Shown here: positions 53,944 through 62,923 of the stretch, piece after piece
Layout: every line of letters begins with the position of its first letter
How positions within the stretch are numbered: the stretch's first letter is position 1
Source: Priestia filamentosa
GTDB lineage: Bacteria; Bacillota; Bacilli; Bacillales; Bacillaceae_H
Reading direction: 5' to 3'
Length of the DNA: 64,000 bases
Assembly: GCF_900177535.1 (NCBI RefSeq)
Contig: NZ_FXAJ01000002.1
Span: 186,001 to 250,000, forward strand
Made by a program: the position numbers and the translations under genes
The notes under the pieces: model-generated
The model's input: the letters and a program-made list of their open reading frames with translations, nothing else
The model's database searches: none
What the model was told of the DNA's origin: nothing

Positions 53944-55266
53944 TTATTTTCCCCAAGCTTCTTCTGCCTTTAAAGAGTTAGGAAGAGGAACTTCTACTTT
54001 TTTCTTTTTAGTATTGAAAAACAAATTCAGGATAATAGCAGCAAGACTTCCTGTAATAACGCCGTCACTTACAAGAATGCTTAAAAAAGATGGAAGGGAT
54101 GCAAAGAGATTAGGAACAGCAGTTACACCGAGCCCAAGTGAGATAGAGCACGCTATAATAAGTAAGTTATTGTTTGTGAATTCAACATTACTTAACATCC
54201 GCATTCCAGAAGAAATCACCATCCCGAACATGATAACGGTTGCCCCTCCAAGAACAGCATTTGGAATAATCGTCGCAAATGCGGCGATCTTTGGAATAGA
54301 GCCAAGGAAGATTAAAATACCTCCTGCTGCAACGACAACGTTACGTGTTTTAATTCCAGATAGTTCTACAAGTCCGACATTTTGAGCGAACGTATTGTAT
54401 GGGAATGCGTTAAAAATACCACCTAAAAAGATAGCTAAACCTTCCGCTCTGTAGCCATTTGCAAGTTCTCGTTCTGTTAAAGAACGATCGCAAATCTTTG
54501 CAAGAGCAAAGAACACTCCTGTTGATTCAATTACAATAACAAGTCCGACGATCAGCATTGTCAAGATAGCTCCAGGTTCAAAAGTTGGCAAACCGAAGTA
54601 AAAAACTTGTGGGAAGTGAAACCATGAAGCTTCTTTTACAGGATCTAGATTCACTTTACCTAAGAAAGCGGCAAAAATAGTACCAACGATAATGCCACTT
54701 AAAACGGAAAGGGAGCGCATAAATCCTGAGAAAAAGCGGTTCATAGCTATGATAAGAAAAAGAACACTAAAAGCTAACAGCAAGTTCTCACTAGAACCGA
54801 AGTCTGAACTATTTGCTCCGCCTCCCATGTTTTTAATTGCCGTTGGAACAAGGGATATCCCAATAATCGTAACAACCGTTCCTGTGACAACAGGAGGAAA
54901 GAAGCGGACAAGTTTTCCTAGAAAAGAAGAAGCGAAAAAGATAAAAAGACCTGTGACAATAATAGCTCCATATATAGCAGGAACTCCGTATTGAGAACCG
55001 ATGCTAATCATTGGTGTTAAGGCTACAAAAGAACTGCCAAGAATAACAGGTAATCCAATTCCAAGATGTTTGCTTTTTAATGTTTGGAGAAGGGTAGCAA
55101 TGCCGCATGTTAACAAATCAATCGCGACAAGATACGCTAATTCTTCCGCGTTTAAACCAAGTGCTCTTCCTACAAGTAAGGGAACAAGGATAGCTCCGGC
55201 GTACATTGCTAAAACGTGCTGAAGACCAAATGAAAAAATTTTTCCTCGTGACTGCCGAGTGTTCAT
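53944..55266 (-). CDS. pucK: NCS2-family urate/xanthine permease
   Basis: A 440-residue nucleobase:cation symporter with 14 helices (UapA/UraA fold). Family blocks: FGLQHVLAMYAGAILVPL in helix 1, GLPVILGSSF in helix 3, the helix 8 Glu block VIVIESTGVFFAL, and helix 10 NTFAQNVGLVELSGIKTR-type NAT signature. Being next to uricase and PucR, and matching the B. subtilis pucJK-LM order, it is likely a urate importer. The uricase region begins only a few bases after its stop. Confidence 0.88.
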   Translation of the reverse strand: MNTRQSRGKIFSFGLQHVLAMYAGAILVPLLVGRALGLNAEELAYLVAIDLLTCGIATLLQTLKSKHLGIGLPVILGSSFVALTPMISIGSQYGVPAIYGAIIVTGLFIFFASSFLGKLVRFFPPVVTGTVVTIIGISLVPTAIKNMGGGANSSDFGSSENLLLAFSVLFLIIAMNRFFSGFMRSLSVLSGIIVGTIFAAFLGKVNLDPVKEASWFHFPQVFYFGLPTFEPGAILTMLIVGLVIVIESTGVFFALAKICDRSLTERELANGYRAEGLAIFLGGIFNAFPYNTFAQNVGLVELSGIKTRNVVVAAGGILIFLGSIPKIAAFATIIPNAVLGGATVIMFGMVISSGMRMLSNVEFTNNNLLIIACSISLGLGVTAVPNLFASLPSFLSILVSDGVITGSLAAIILNLFFNTKKKKVEVPLPNSLKAEEAWGK

Positions 55267-55343
55267 TAATCAACTCTCCTCTTTTAAAATACTTTTAAAT
55301 GTCAACTTAAATAACATGTTACGTTAGGAAAAAGGTTAAGTCA

Positions 55344-55360
55344 TTAGTTGGAATAACTAA
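55344..55360 (-). promoter_or_regulatory. TTAGTT-N5-AACTAA operator upstream of pucK
   Basis: Inverted repeat TTAGTT/AACTAA spaced by GGAAT; flanking bases extend the arms to 8 bp (CATTAGTT/AACTAATG, 55342-55362). The same motif occurs upstream of pucR at 57109-57125. Probable regulator site, PucR being the obvious candidate. Confidence 0.65.
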
Positions 55361-55442
55361 TGTTTTTTATATTTATTGTAGAAATATTACGAAAATTCTG
55401 AAGTGAATAACTTTTTATGTTATAAAATGTGATATTTACAGT

Positions 55443-57053
55443 TTACAACATTGTTCCGATACGGAGAGCTAGTCTTAATCTTAGCGTTGTATCAGGATCT
55501 TTTAAACTTTTGCCAAGCAGTTCTTCACATTTTTCAAGACGATAAATAACCGTATTGCGATGCACGTATAATCGTTTGGCTGTCTCAGATATTTGACAGT
55601 GAGTTTCTAGAAAAACAGAGAGTGTATGCAATAAGCGTTGTTCCTCATCTTGGGTGTGAGAAGAAAGTTTGTGAAGCGTATGATCATAAAACTTTTTTAG
55701 CTCCTGTCTAGGAACGACTCTTAGAAGTTCTGTGACATCTTTTGTTTGATATGTTTGAATAAACTGCATGCTTCCAGAGAAATGACCTGTATCAAGGGCA
55801 TCGATAGCTTCTTCGTAAGCACTTTCTATTTCAAATAAGTTTTGAGTAATGCTGCTTATCCCGAAAGAAATTGTTCTCTGAAAGCTTGCTAAAACTCCTT
55901 TTTGAATATGTTGTAAGGCTGAAACTATTGTTTCATGAAGACCAAGCCATCTATCATTTACTTCTACAAAAATAACGCCAACTGTTCCCTTAAGAAAGAA
56001 GTGACAAGGCCATGGAATAGATTCAAGCTCTTCCTCTAAAAATTCATATACAACATCGGTTTCCATTTGGTGGGCTGTAAAGCTGATGCCTTTTTCATTT
56101 CGATCAAGTTTTGTTGCGATAAGAATATATTTTTGTTCACAGTTTAGTCCAAATTCTTTTGTGCGGCTTCTTATTTCATCTTTTGATGTGAATTTTCCAT
56201 CTACAAAGTTAGTAAAAAACTCATTTTTTGCTCTTCGTTCGTATTGTTTTAAAGCACTTTCCTTCATCAGCTCAAAAGCAATAACATTTGCTGCTTGTTC
56301 AATCATCAAAATCTTTCCTTGCTCAAGTTCGGCAAGATTCTCTTTGACTAGTAGAGAGCCGGATCTTTTTTCATGGGTTGGAACTGGGAAAGCGGAAAAA
56401 ACTTCATGTGTATCTCGAATAGAGAAACATGAATAAGGAGTTTTTTTAAGGAAAAAAGAAGTGTTTTGCGTGTTCCATTTCTTTGAGCTTTCCGGAGCTT
56501 TTTCATCATAATGGGTTTGAGTTAAAAGTTTGAAATGCTGGTTAAGAAGCAGAACAGGATAGCCAATCATAAGAGATAGATTTTGTAACAACTCATCAAT
56601 GCTTCGTCCGCTTAAAACATGATTTGTGAACTGTTGATGAGCATGAATGGCTTGCTGCAGCTCATTTGTTCTCGTGTTTAAAATGGTGCCTAATGTATTG
56701 TTTACGACATCCCCAAGGGCAACCCTTTCAGGTATTTCAATAATGGGAAAGGAGAGTTTATTTGCGAGTGCTAAAACATCAGCTGGCAGCTCTTTTAAAA
56801 ACCGCTTTGTTTTTACACAAAGACCTGCACAGTTTTGTTCATGCATTTTTTTAATTAACGATAAAAGCGCTGAAGGATCATCTTTGAAATGATAAGCCGT
56901 TGTGAGAAGTAAGTCATCTTTTGATAAATAGTGAATAATGTCAGGAGCGTCCATCATGTTCACATGTTGAACGTTTCTATGAAGCCCTGAGTGTCCTGCT
57001 AATGTGAACGCTTCTTCTAGAGAAGGAAGCTCTAATACGTCTTTTACCTTCAC
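55443..57053 (-). CDS. pucR: PucR-family purine catabolism regulator
   Basis: A 536-residue regulator: N-terminal PucR ligand domain (about 1-125), a middle GGDEF-like/CdaR segment, and C-terminal PucR-type HTH with FLETHCQISETAKRLYVHRNTVIYRLEK. In B. subtilis PucR activates the puc genes on purine degradation intermediates and represses its own gene. GTG start at 57053 follows GAGGTG. Transcribed toward pucK-pucL-pucM on the same strand. Confidence 0.92.
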   Translation of the reverse strand: MKVKDVLELPSLEEAFTLAGHSGLHRNVQHVNMMDAPDIIHYLSKDDLLLTTAYHFKDDPSALLSLIKKMHEQNCAGLCVKTKRFLKELPADVLALANKLSFPIIEIPERVALGDVVNNTLGTILNTRTNELQQAIHAHQQFTNHVLSGRSIDELLQNLSLMIGYPVLLLNQHFKLLTQTHYDEKAPESSKKWNTQNTSFFLKKTPYSCFSIRDTHEVFSAFPVPTHEKRSGSLLVKENLAELEQGKILMIEQAANVIAFELMKESALKQYERRAKNEFFTNFVDGKFTSKDEIRSRTKEFGLNCEQKYILIATKLDRNEKGISFTAHQMETDVVYEFLEEELESIPWPCHFFLKGTVGVIFVEVNDRWLGLHETIVSALQHIQKGVLASFQRTISFGISSITQNLFEIESAYEEAIDALDTGHFSGSMQFIQTYQTKDVTELLRVVPRQELKKFYDHTLHKLSSHTQDEEQRLLHTLSVFLETHCQISETAKRLYVHRNTVIYRLEKCEELLGKSLKDPDTTLRLRLALRIGTML

Positions 57054-57108
57054 ATTCTCACCTCTTTCTTTAAAAAGTATAAACGTAGTGATCTAACCTT
57101 TTGAAAAA

Positions 57109-57125
57109 TTAGTTAGTATAACTAA
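57109..57125 (-). promoter_or_regulatory. TTAGTT-N5-AACTAA operator upstream of pucR
   Basis: TTAGTT (57109-57114), AGTAT, AACTAA (57120-57125), 56 bp upstream of the pucR start. Identical arm sequence and spacing to the site before pucK. Suggests shared control and autoregulation. Confidence 0.65.
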
Positions 57126-57301
57126 AAAAATGTGTGAAAACGAACGTTTCCGATGATTATTTTCTATATTAGCAGTAAAGTTCAGAAGATAAATCATTAG
57201 TGTTAAGAAACTTAACATAAAAAAGGAAACAAGAAGGAATACAATGTTAAAAAAAGAATACATAAAAAGAACGACTAAAATTGTAGAAAAGGAAGGAACA
57301 T

Positions 57302-57804
57302 ATGATACGTATTCGTAAAGCTAACGAGCAAGATGCAGCACATATTGTTGAGATTAAAAATGAGGTTGGAAGGAACACGACCTATTTTCTTCGATCAAAA
57401 GATGATGAAGAAGAAAGGGAAGAAGATTATCGAAGAAAGATAGGAGAGCGAGAAAAAAAGGAGGATTAACAATTGTAGCAGAGGAAGGTGGAAAGGTGAT
57501 TGGATTTCTATCGTTTTCGAGAGTTCCTTATGTTCGCTTCTGTCATACGGGAACATTCGGAATGGGCGTAAAGAGGGATTCTAGAGGAAGCGGTGCTGGG
57601 AGTTCTTTGCTTCAGTATCTTATCAGGTGGGGGATGGAACAAGAAGGGCTTGAAAAAATTGATCTTGAAGTTTTTTCCCATAACGAAAAAGCCATCCGAC
57701 TTTATCAGAAATTTGGTTTCTGTGAAGAAGGACGACAAAGAAAAGGAATGAAAATACGAGAAGAACAATATAGTGATGTTATTTTCATGGGATTGTTTAT
57801 TTAA
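57302..57804 (+). pseudogene. GNAT-family N-acetyltransferase, frame broken at an A7 tract
   Basis: ATG 57302 follows AAGGAAGG and encodes MIRIRKANEQDAAHIVEI, a normal GNAT N-terminus. The frame passes A7 (57453-57459) and stops at TAA 57467. One extra A would continue into GGLTIVAEEGGKVIGFLSF and the acetyl-CoA binding part GVKRDSRGSGAGSSLL, ending with KFGFCEEGRQRKGM at 57804. The part after the tract has a GTG/ATT region but no good start of its own. Mutation, slippage-dependent expression or sequencing error are all possible. Confidence 0.75.
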
Positions 57805-58424
57805 TATACATAATGAAAAAGAGCTTTTACATAAGCCGTAATAGTAAGTTCTCCTTTTTCAATCGGAGGGCCACCTTCAGCACTTAGCGCTTTTTGGGCA
57901 AAAGGAGTGAACACTGTTCCTTCTTCTATTCTCCTCTCTACTATTTTTAATGGAATAGGATTTACTTTTACGCCAATAGATTTACTTAAGCTGCGTGCTT
58001 TATGCTGAACGCTGAGAAGCGCATTACTTAAAGCTTCTTCATAAGCGGCTTCAGTATTTGATAGACTAAGCTGCATACTATGAGTTGTTGCTGCTCCGTT
58101 CTCAAGAGCTGTTTCATAGACAAGGCCAAGAAGAGACAAATCTTTGACTGTAACAAGGAGGAGATGTTGAACTTCATAGTCTTTTAAAGTTGATACTCCT
58201 TCAATATAATCATAGCGAGGATAAATAGAATATGAGCTTGTTCTAATGTTTTGCTCTAAAATTCCTAAAGTTTTTAAAGCTTCAATAACGTTACGGGAGC
58301 GGGTAGTATTTTCTTCTTGAGCTTTCACTGGACTTTTATTATTTGTTACAATTCCAATGATCAATGAAGCTTGATCAGGTTCCATAACCACTGTTCCTTC
58401 TCCTTCAAGAAGCATTGTATTCAT
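57801..58424 (-). CDS. SIMPL (DUF541) family protein
   Basis: A 207-residue protein of the SIMPL/BP26 family: EGEGTVVMEPDQASLIIGI at the N-terminus, NIRTSSYSIYPRYDY in the centre and an AYVKALF-type C-terminus. Most family members are exported, yet no signal peptide is visible here, so it may be cytoplasmic. ATG 58424 with GAGG upstream. Ends overlap the end of the GNAT gene by 4 bases on the opposite strand. Function poorly known; relatives are linked to oxidative stress and signalling. Confidence 0.85.
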   Translation of the reverse strand: MNTMLLEGEGTVVMEPDQASLIIGIVTNNKSPVKAQEENTTRSRNVIEALKTLGILEQNIRTSSYSIYPRYDYIEGVSTLKDYEVQHLLLVTVKDLSLLGLVYETALENGAATTHSMQLSLSNTEAAYEEALSNALLSVQHKARSLSKSIGVKVNPIPLKIVERRIEEGTVFTPFAQKALSAEGGPPIEKGELTITAYVKALFHYVY

Positions 58425-58639
58425 CAATAATCCTCACTCTCTTTCTTTACATATAATAAACTTCTCCTATTTCTAGCATATGTTTCTTTTTCTTCTCTAT
58501 GAATAGAAAGAGAGGATGATGGTCGTAATGCTTGACACCTTTTATCATCAATACGTATAGTTACATTGTGAACTTATGTAAGTTTAAGAGAATAGATGAG
58601 AAGATTGGATAAAAGCAAAGAAAAAGACGGAGGGAATTC

Positions 58640-59341
58640 ATGGGCAAAAAGAGAAAGCAAGGATATAAAAACACATCCAAAACAAAATCATCAAACATAT
58701 GGTTTTATATTATTATTGCTGTTTTTGTTATTGGAGCTGTTGGACTAGTTGTTCTAAACAACATGGGAGATGAGAAAGCTTCTTTTGATTATGAAAATCA
58801 ACCTGTTCTAGGGGAAGAATCAGCGCCAGTTCAAATTGTAGAATTTGGGGATTATAAATGTCCGGTTTGTAAGACATTCAACGAAACTTACTTTCCTCAG
58901 ATTGATAAAGAGCTTATTCAAACAGGGAAAGTTCAGTTTTACTTTATGAATTTCCCGTTCATTAACAATGATTCAACGCGTGCTGCTCAATTTGCAGAAG
59001 TAGTGTACAAGGAGCTTGGTGACGAAACGTTTTGGAAGTTCCATGAAAGTTTATACAAAAATCAGCCTGCTGATTATAAATATGAAAAAATTGACTTTCT
59101 AACGGAAAAAGAATTAACAGAGCGTTTGAGTGAGTTTGCAAATCAAGAAGAAGTAGATAGAGTTGTCAAAGCCTTCAAAGATGGAGAAGGAGAAAAGCCA
59201 CTTAATGAAGATCTAAAGGTTGTTAACGATCTTCAAATTAACTCTACTCCAACTGTTTATGTAAATGGAAAGCTTTATGAAGGCAAATCATATGAAGATC
59301 TAAAGAAAATGGTTGAAGAAGAACTAGAAGATGCAAAGTAA
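58640..59341 (+). CDS. Membrane-anchored DsbA-like thiol-disulfide oxidoreductase
   Basis: A 233-residue protein with a basic N-terminus, one membrane anchor (about 21-42) and an external DsbA-type thioredoxin fold. The active site is CPVC in EFGDYKCPVCKTF (about residue 75), with a helical insertion and the cis-Pro loop NSTPTVYVNG. Similar to Bacillus BdbD-type oxidants of secreted proteins, but no BdbC (DsbB-like) gene is adjacent. Confidence 0.9.
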   Translation: MGKKRKQGYKNTSKTKSSNIWFYIIIAVFVIGAVGLVVLNNMGDEKASFDYENQPVLGEESAPVQIVEFGDYKCPVCKTFNETYFPQIDKELIQTGKVQFYFMNFPFINNDSTRAAQFAEVVYKELGDETFWKFHESLYKNQPADYKYEKIDFLTEKELTERLSEFANQEEVDRVVKAFKDGEGEKPLNEDLKVVNDLQINSTPTVYVNGKLYEGKSYEDLKKMVEEELEDAK

Positions 59342-59348
59342 GTAGAGT

Positions 59349-59385
59349 GTAAACAGGCTAGCTCATGGTGAGCTAGCCTGTTTAC
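59349..59385 (+). terminator. Hairpin after the DsbA-like gene
   Basis: Perfect 17-bp stem 59349-59365 with 59369-59385, TGG loop. Only a weak T-rich tail follows. Confidence 0.7.
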
Positions 59386-59705
59386 TTATAGAAAATAAAT
59401 ATGGGCTCGTGATGGAGAAAAAAATCTATTTAGTTAATCTATTGGTTATTAGACATGTAAAAGTCCTTTTATCAACTTTTTCGAAATTTAAAGGGGATTT
59501 AATATGTTTAATATTTAATTATCACATAAAAAATAGAGAAAATGAAGCTTGTTTAATAAGTGTAAACCATTTATAATTAAACACATTTGGGTATGAAGAT
59601 TCATATCAAAATGTTCTCAAATTGAGCTCTAAAAGTTTTACAGCTTAGAAAAGAGATCATCAAAAGACAACATTTAAGGGTAAATGTTTGGGAGGAGTTA
59701 AGAAA
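59386..59705 (+). promoter_or_regulatory. Intergenic region with promoter of the symporter gene
   Basis: No gene seen. TTGTTT (59549-59554), 17-bp spacer and TATAAT (59572-59577) form a good sigma-A promoter, which leaves a leader of about 120 nt. No clear terminator or riboswitch fold was recognised in that leader. Confidence 0.6.
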
Positions 59706-60977
59706 ATGAAAAAGTTTGGGTTGGCTACACAAATTTTTGTTGGCCTAGCCTTAGGGATTGCCGTAGGTGCTATTTTTTACGGAAGTGAAACGGCGATGGC
59801 GATTCTTCAACCAATTGGGGACATTTTTCTAAATCTAGTTAAAATGATTGTTATTCCTATTGTTGTATCAGCTCTTGTTGTATCAATTGCTGGTGTAGGG
59901 GATATTAAAAAATTAGGTAAACTAGGTGGGAAAACACTTCTTTATTTTGAAATTGTGACAACAATTGCTCTTCTAGTAGGGTTGCTCGCAGCTAATTTAT
60001 TTCATCCTGGTACAGGGATTGAAATGGGAGACCTTGAAAAAAGCAATATATCTTCCTATGAAGAGACGGCTCATACAGAAGAAAAGGGAAGCATTGCGGA
60101 TCAGTTTGTGCACATTATACCAAGTAACATAGTACAATCTTTAGCTGAGGGAGATTTACTGGCGATTGTCTTTTTCTCGGTCCTATTAGGCTTAGGCGTA
60201 GCGGCTGTTGGAGAAAAAGGAAAGCCTGTGCTAAGTTTTTTTGAAGGCTTATTAGAAGCTATGTTTTGGATTACGAACTTAGTTATGAAATTTGCTCCTT
60301 TTGGAGTTTTTGCTTTAATTGGTGTAAACGTAGCGAAGTTTGGAATTGGTTCACTGATTCCATTAGGTAAGCTTATTCTTGTTATTTATTTAACAATGTT
60401 CTTCTTCGTTTTCGTTGTCTTAGGGATTATTGCTAAGATGGCAGGAGTGAATATCTTTGTTATCATCAAGATTTTAAAAGAGGAGCTTATCTTAGCCTTT
60501 ACAACAGCAAGTTCAGAAGCCGTTTTACCAAAGTTGATCCATAAAATGGAGAAGTTCGGCTGCCCAAAAGCTGTGACATCATTTGTTATTCCAACAGGTT
60601 ATACATTCAATTTAGACGGTTCTTCCATTTATCAAGCTATCGCAGCTATCTTTATTGCTCAAATGTATGGAATTCACCTGTCTATCGGAGAGCAAATCAC
60701 TCTTCTCCTCGTCCTTATGTTAACTTCTAAAGGGATGGCAGGCGTTGCAGGTGCCTCATTTGTTGTTGTAATAACAACACTAGGTTCAATGGGATTGCCA
60801 TTAGAAGGAATGGCTTTCATTGCTGGAATTGACCGTATTTTAGATATGCTTCGTACATCTGTAAACGTAGTCGGTAATGCCTTGGCTTCTATTGTGATGT
60901 CAAGATGGGAAGGAAGTTTTGACAAACAAAAAGCAGCAGAATATACGGCTTCACTTAAAAAATCGAATGCTGCTTAA
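59706..60977 (+). CDS. DAACS-family glutamate/dicarboxylate symporter
   Basis: About 423 residues of the glutamate transporter fold (8 TM plus two re-entrant hairpins). HP1 carries TTASSEAVLPKL, TM7 has the NLDGSSIY variant of NMDGT, HP2 has SKGMAGVAGASFVVV, and TM8 has DRILDMLRTSVNVVGN with the substrate-binding Asp and Arg. The TM8 end reads GN rather than GD, as in proton-coupled bacterial members. Start is ATG 59706, after GGGAGGAG; an earlier in-frame start at 59688 overlaps that site. Confidence 0.92.
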   Translation: MKKFGLATQIFVGLALGIAVGAIFYGSETAMAILQPIGDIFLNLVKMIVIPIVVSALVVSIAGVGDIKKLGKLGGKTLLYFEIVTTIALLVGLLAANLFHPGTGIEMGDLEKSNISSYEETAHTEEKGSIADQFVHIIPSNIVQSLAEGDLLAIVFFSVLLGLGVAAVGEKGKPVLSFFEGLLEAMFWITNLVMKFAPFGVFALIGVNVAKFGIGSLIPLGKLILVIYLTMFFFVFVVLGIIAKMAGVNIFVIIKILKEELILAFTTASSEAVLPKLIHKMEKFGCPKAVTSFVIPTGYTFNLDGSSIYQAIAAIFIAQMYGIHLSIGEQITLLLVLMLTSKGMAGVAGASFVVVITTLGSMGLPLEGMAFIAGIDRILDMLRTSVNVVGNALASIVMSRWEGSFDKQKAAEYTASLKKSNAA

Positions 60978-61011
60978 AAAGAGATGGCTTCGCCTTAATT
61001 ATAGCGTGTAC

Positions 61012-61046
61012 AAAAACCTTTACTCTATTAGAGTAAAGGTTTTTTG
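61012..61046 (+). terminator. Terminator of the symporter gene
   Basis: 15-bp perfect stem 61012-61026 with 61030-61044, ATT loop, T-run. Confidence 0.9.
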
Positions 61047-61239
61047 AATATGTATTTTTAAATAATAAGAAAAAAACTTAGAAAATGCTAGGTTTAAAAA
61101 CTTTTTTAAATTTGGTGTTTTTAACCATAAATAGTACGTTTATGCTTTATTAGTTGTACAAGATTCTCTAAAAGACTTTTTGAATGGTTATTAGACGGGT
61201 AAAGATTAGTAAAGAGACAGGGGGAGAAGGGAGGAGGAA

Positions 61240-61428
61240 ATGCAACGAACAGCTAAAGGTAAGTTTGTGTTCGCAATTGGACTTTTTTTATTTATTATCG
61301 GCTTTGTTGGATGGATGAATTTTTTTGATTACAGCATTATACAAGACAACGAAATGGTGAAATTTACTGCTATTTTAGGGCTTCTTCTTATTCTGATCTC
61401 TAACTTCTTAAGAAAGAAGGGAGCTTAA
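61240..61428 (+). CDS. Small two-helix membrane protein, unknown function
   Basis: A 62-residue protein with two predicted membrane helices (about 9-29 and 40-57) joined by a short loop, with a basic C-terminus RKKGA. The ATG has GGGAGGAGG upstream, one of the strongest ribosome sites here, and a 21-bp terminator stem follows, so it looks like a real single-gene unit. Not recognised as a known family. Confidence 0.75.
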   Translation: MQRTAKGKFVFAIGLFLFIIGFVGWMNFFDYSIIQDNEMVKFTAILGLLLILISNFLRKKGA

Positions 61429-61443
61429 GTGAGCAAGAGCGAG

Positions 61444-61490
61444 AAACGAGTACAACCCTCTCTTTCTAAGAGAGGGTTGTACTCGTTTTT
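61444..61490. terminator. Terminator after the small membrane protein
   Basis: Perfect 21-bp stem 61444-61464 with 61468-61488, TCT loop, T-run. Confidence 0.9.
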
Positions 61491-61691
61491 ATTTCATTCA
61501 CCATACAATGAAATAAATGAATGGTGAAATATGTATTTTAAAATCTTTTAGAAGAGGAAAAGGTACTAGACTTTTATAGTAATAAATTACCATACCTTCC
61601 ACATTAAAATTATGTTGACTTTTTAATGAAATGATGTAATAAATTAGTAATATAAGTTTAATATTTTAGTAACACTTTAGGGGGAGTAAGA

Positions 61692-62801
61692 TTGAAAAAG
61701 TTTGGGCGCATGTTGCTAGCCCTAAGTCTTCTAGTGACGGTTATTATTCCGTTTCAGCACGCAGATGCTAGCAGCAAATTTACAGACGTTACTCTTTACG
61801 AAAAAGAGATTAATTTCCTTGCAGATAAGGGAATTATTAATGGGTATAATAATGGTACTTTTCAACCTGAAGCATCTATCAAGAGAATTCAAGCTGTACA
61901 AATGCTTCTGCGTGCAAAAGGAATAAAGGATTTAAGCGGAGCTCCAGATCCAAATTTTGCCGATTTGAAAAAAGGCGATTACGGTTATGAGGAAGCAGCT
62001 AAAGCTGTTCAGCTTGGCTTTATTTCTGGGAAGCAAGATTCAAAAACAGGTAAGAAATATTTTAATCCATGGGACACTCTTACAAGAGGGCAAATGGCTA
62101 AAGTTTTAAGTCTTGCTTATAATCTAAAAGGAACGACTGTTAGCGAGTTTTACGATGTGCCAAGCACAGATGGCTTTTACACATACATCAATGCATTAGC
62201 ATACAATAATGTAACAACAGGTTATTCTAACAATACATTTAAGCCATATCAGTCTATTTCACGTCAGCATTTTTCCGTTTTTCTAGCTCGTACGCTTGAT
62301 TCTTCTTTCAAAGAAAATGCGGCAAACCGTGTTATAACAGGCGGATTAAAGCCAAATCCACGCAAAACTTACGTTTATAGCTATGCGTTTGATGATAATT
62401 ATAGCGAAACAGTAAAGTATACAGGTACAGATTCTGGCATTGACAACTGGACAGGCCGAGACACAGACGGAGAGACGTACGATTATGCTTATAGCGAAGA
62501 TAAGGATGGCTTTATTGCTGGATGGCAAGACGGCTTTATTTCTTCGACAGTCCCATATCCGCTTAAATTAAATACAAAGTGGACAGATGATTTCTACGAA
62601 GATGAAGACCCTATTACATATGTGGTTACTTCAATGAACAAAACGATTACAACTCCAGCAGGCACTTTTAAAAATGCAATTGAAATAAAAAGCAGCCTTA
62701 ACACGTCTGAATACTATGTTCAAGGCGTTGGACTTGTGTTAATGCTTGATACTTCTGTCAAGCCGTCTGAAAAAATACAAGAACTTAAAAAGATTTACTA
62801 A
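61692..62801 (+). CDS. Cell-wall-bound protein with three SLH domains
   Basis: A 369-residue secreted protein. Signal peptide with a hydrophobic core and probable cleavage after HADA (about residue 26). Three S-layer homology domains follow (about 30-77, 88-145, 153-203), including GIINGYNNGTFQPEASIKR and TRGQMAKVL, which bind pyruvylated wall polymers. The C-terminal domain (about 210-369) is rich in Asp, Tyr and Thr and was not recognised. The TTG start at 61692 follows GGGGGAG. Confidence 0.9.
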   Translation: MKKFGRMLLALSLLVTVIIPFQHADASSKFTDVTLYEKEINFLADKGIINGYNNGTFQPEASIKRIQAVQMLLRAKGIKDLSGAPDPNFADLKKGDYGYEEAAKAVQLGFISGKQDSKTGKKYFNPWDTLTRGQMAKVLSLAYNLKGTTVSEFYDVPSTDGFYTYINALAYNNVTTGYSNNTFKPYQSISRQHFSVFLARTLDSSFKENAANRVITGGLKPNPRKTYVYSYAFDDNYSETVKYTGTDSGIDNWTGRDTDGETYDYAYSEDKDGFIAGWQDGFISSTVPYPLKLNTKWTDDFYEDEDPITYVVTSMNKTITTPAGTFKNAIEIKSSLNTSEYYVQGVGLVLMLDTSVKPSEKIQELKKIY

Positions 62802-62805
62802 TGTG

Positions 62806-62841
62806 AAAAGCTAGTAAGAGGACTTCCTTTTGCTAGCTTTT
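62806..62841 (+). terminator. Terminator of the SLH protein gene
   Basis: Stem 62806-62822 with 62825-62841, with two G-U pairs near the loop, then T-run. Confidence 0.8.
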
Positions 62842-62923
62842 TTGTTAGATGTCAATATGTGTAGAAAAAGGCTTTAAAAAGGGTTCATTCTCATAAAAAA
62901 CTAGCTTTTCTATTCATTCATGG

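Noticed and set aside
53909-54385. 158-codon plus-strand frame opposite pucK
   Set aside because: Composition is that of a reverse-complemented membrane protein (Pro, Ile, Arg rich) and no family motif is present; shadow of pucK.
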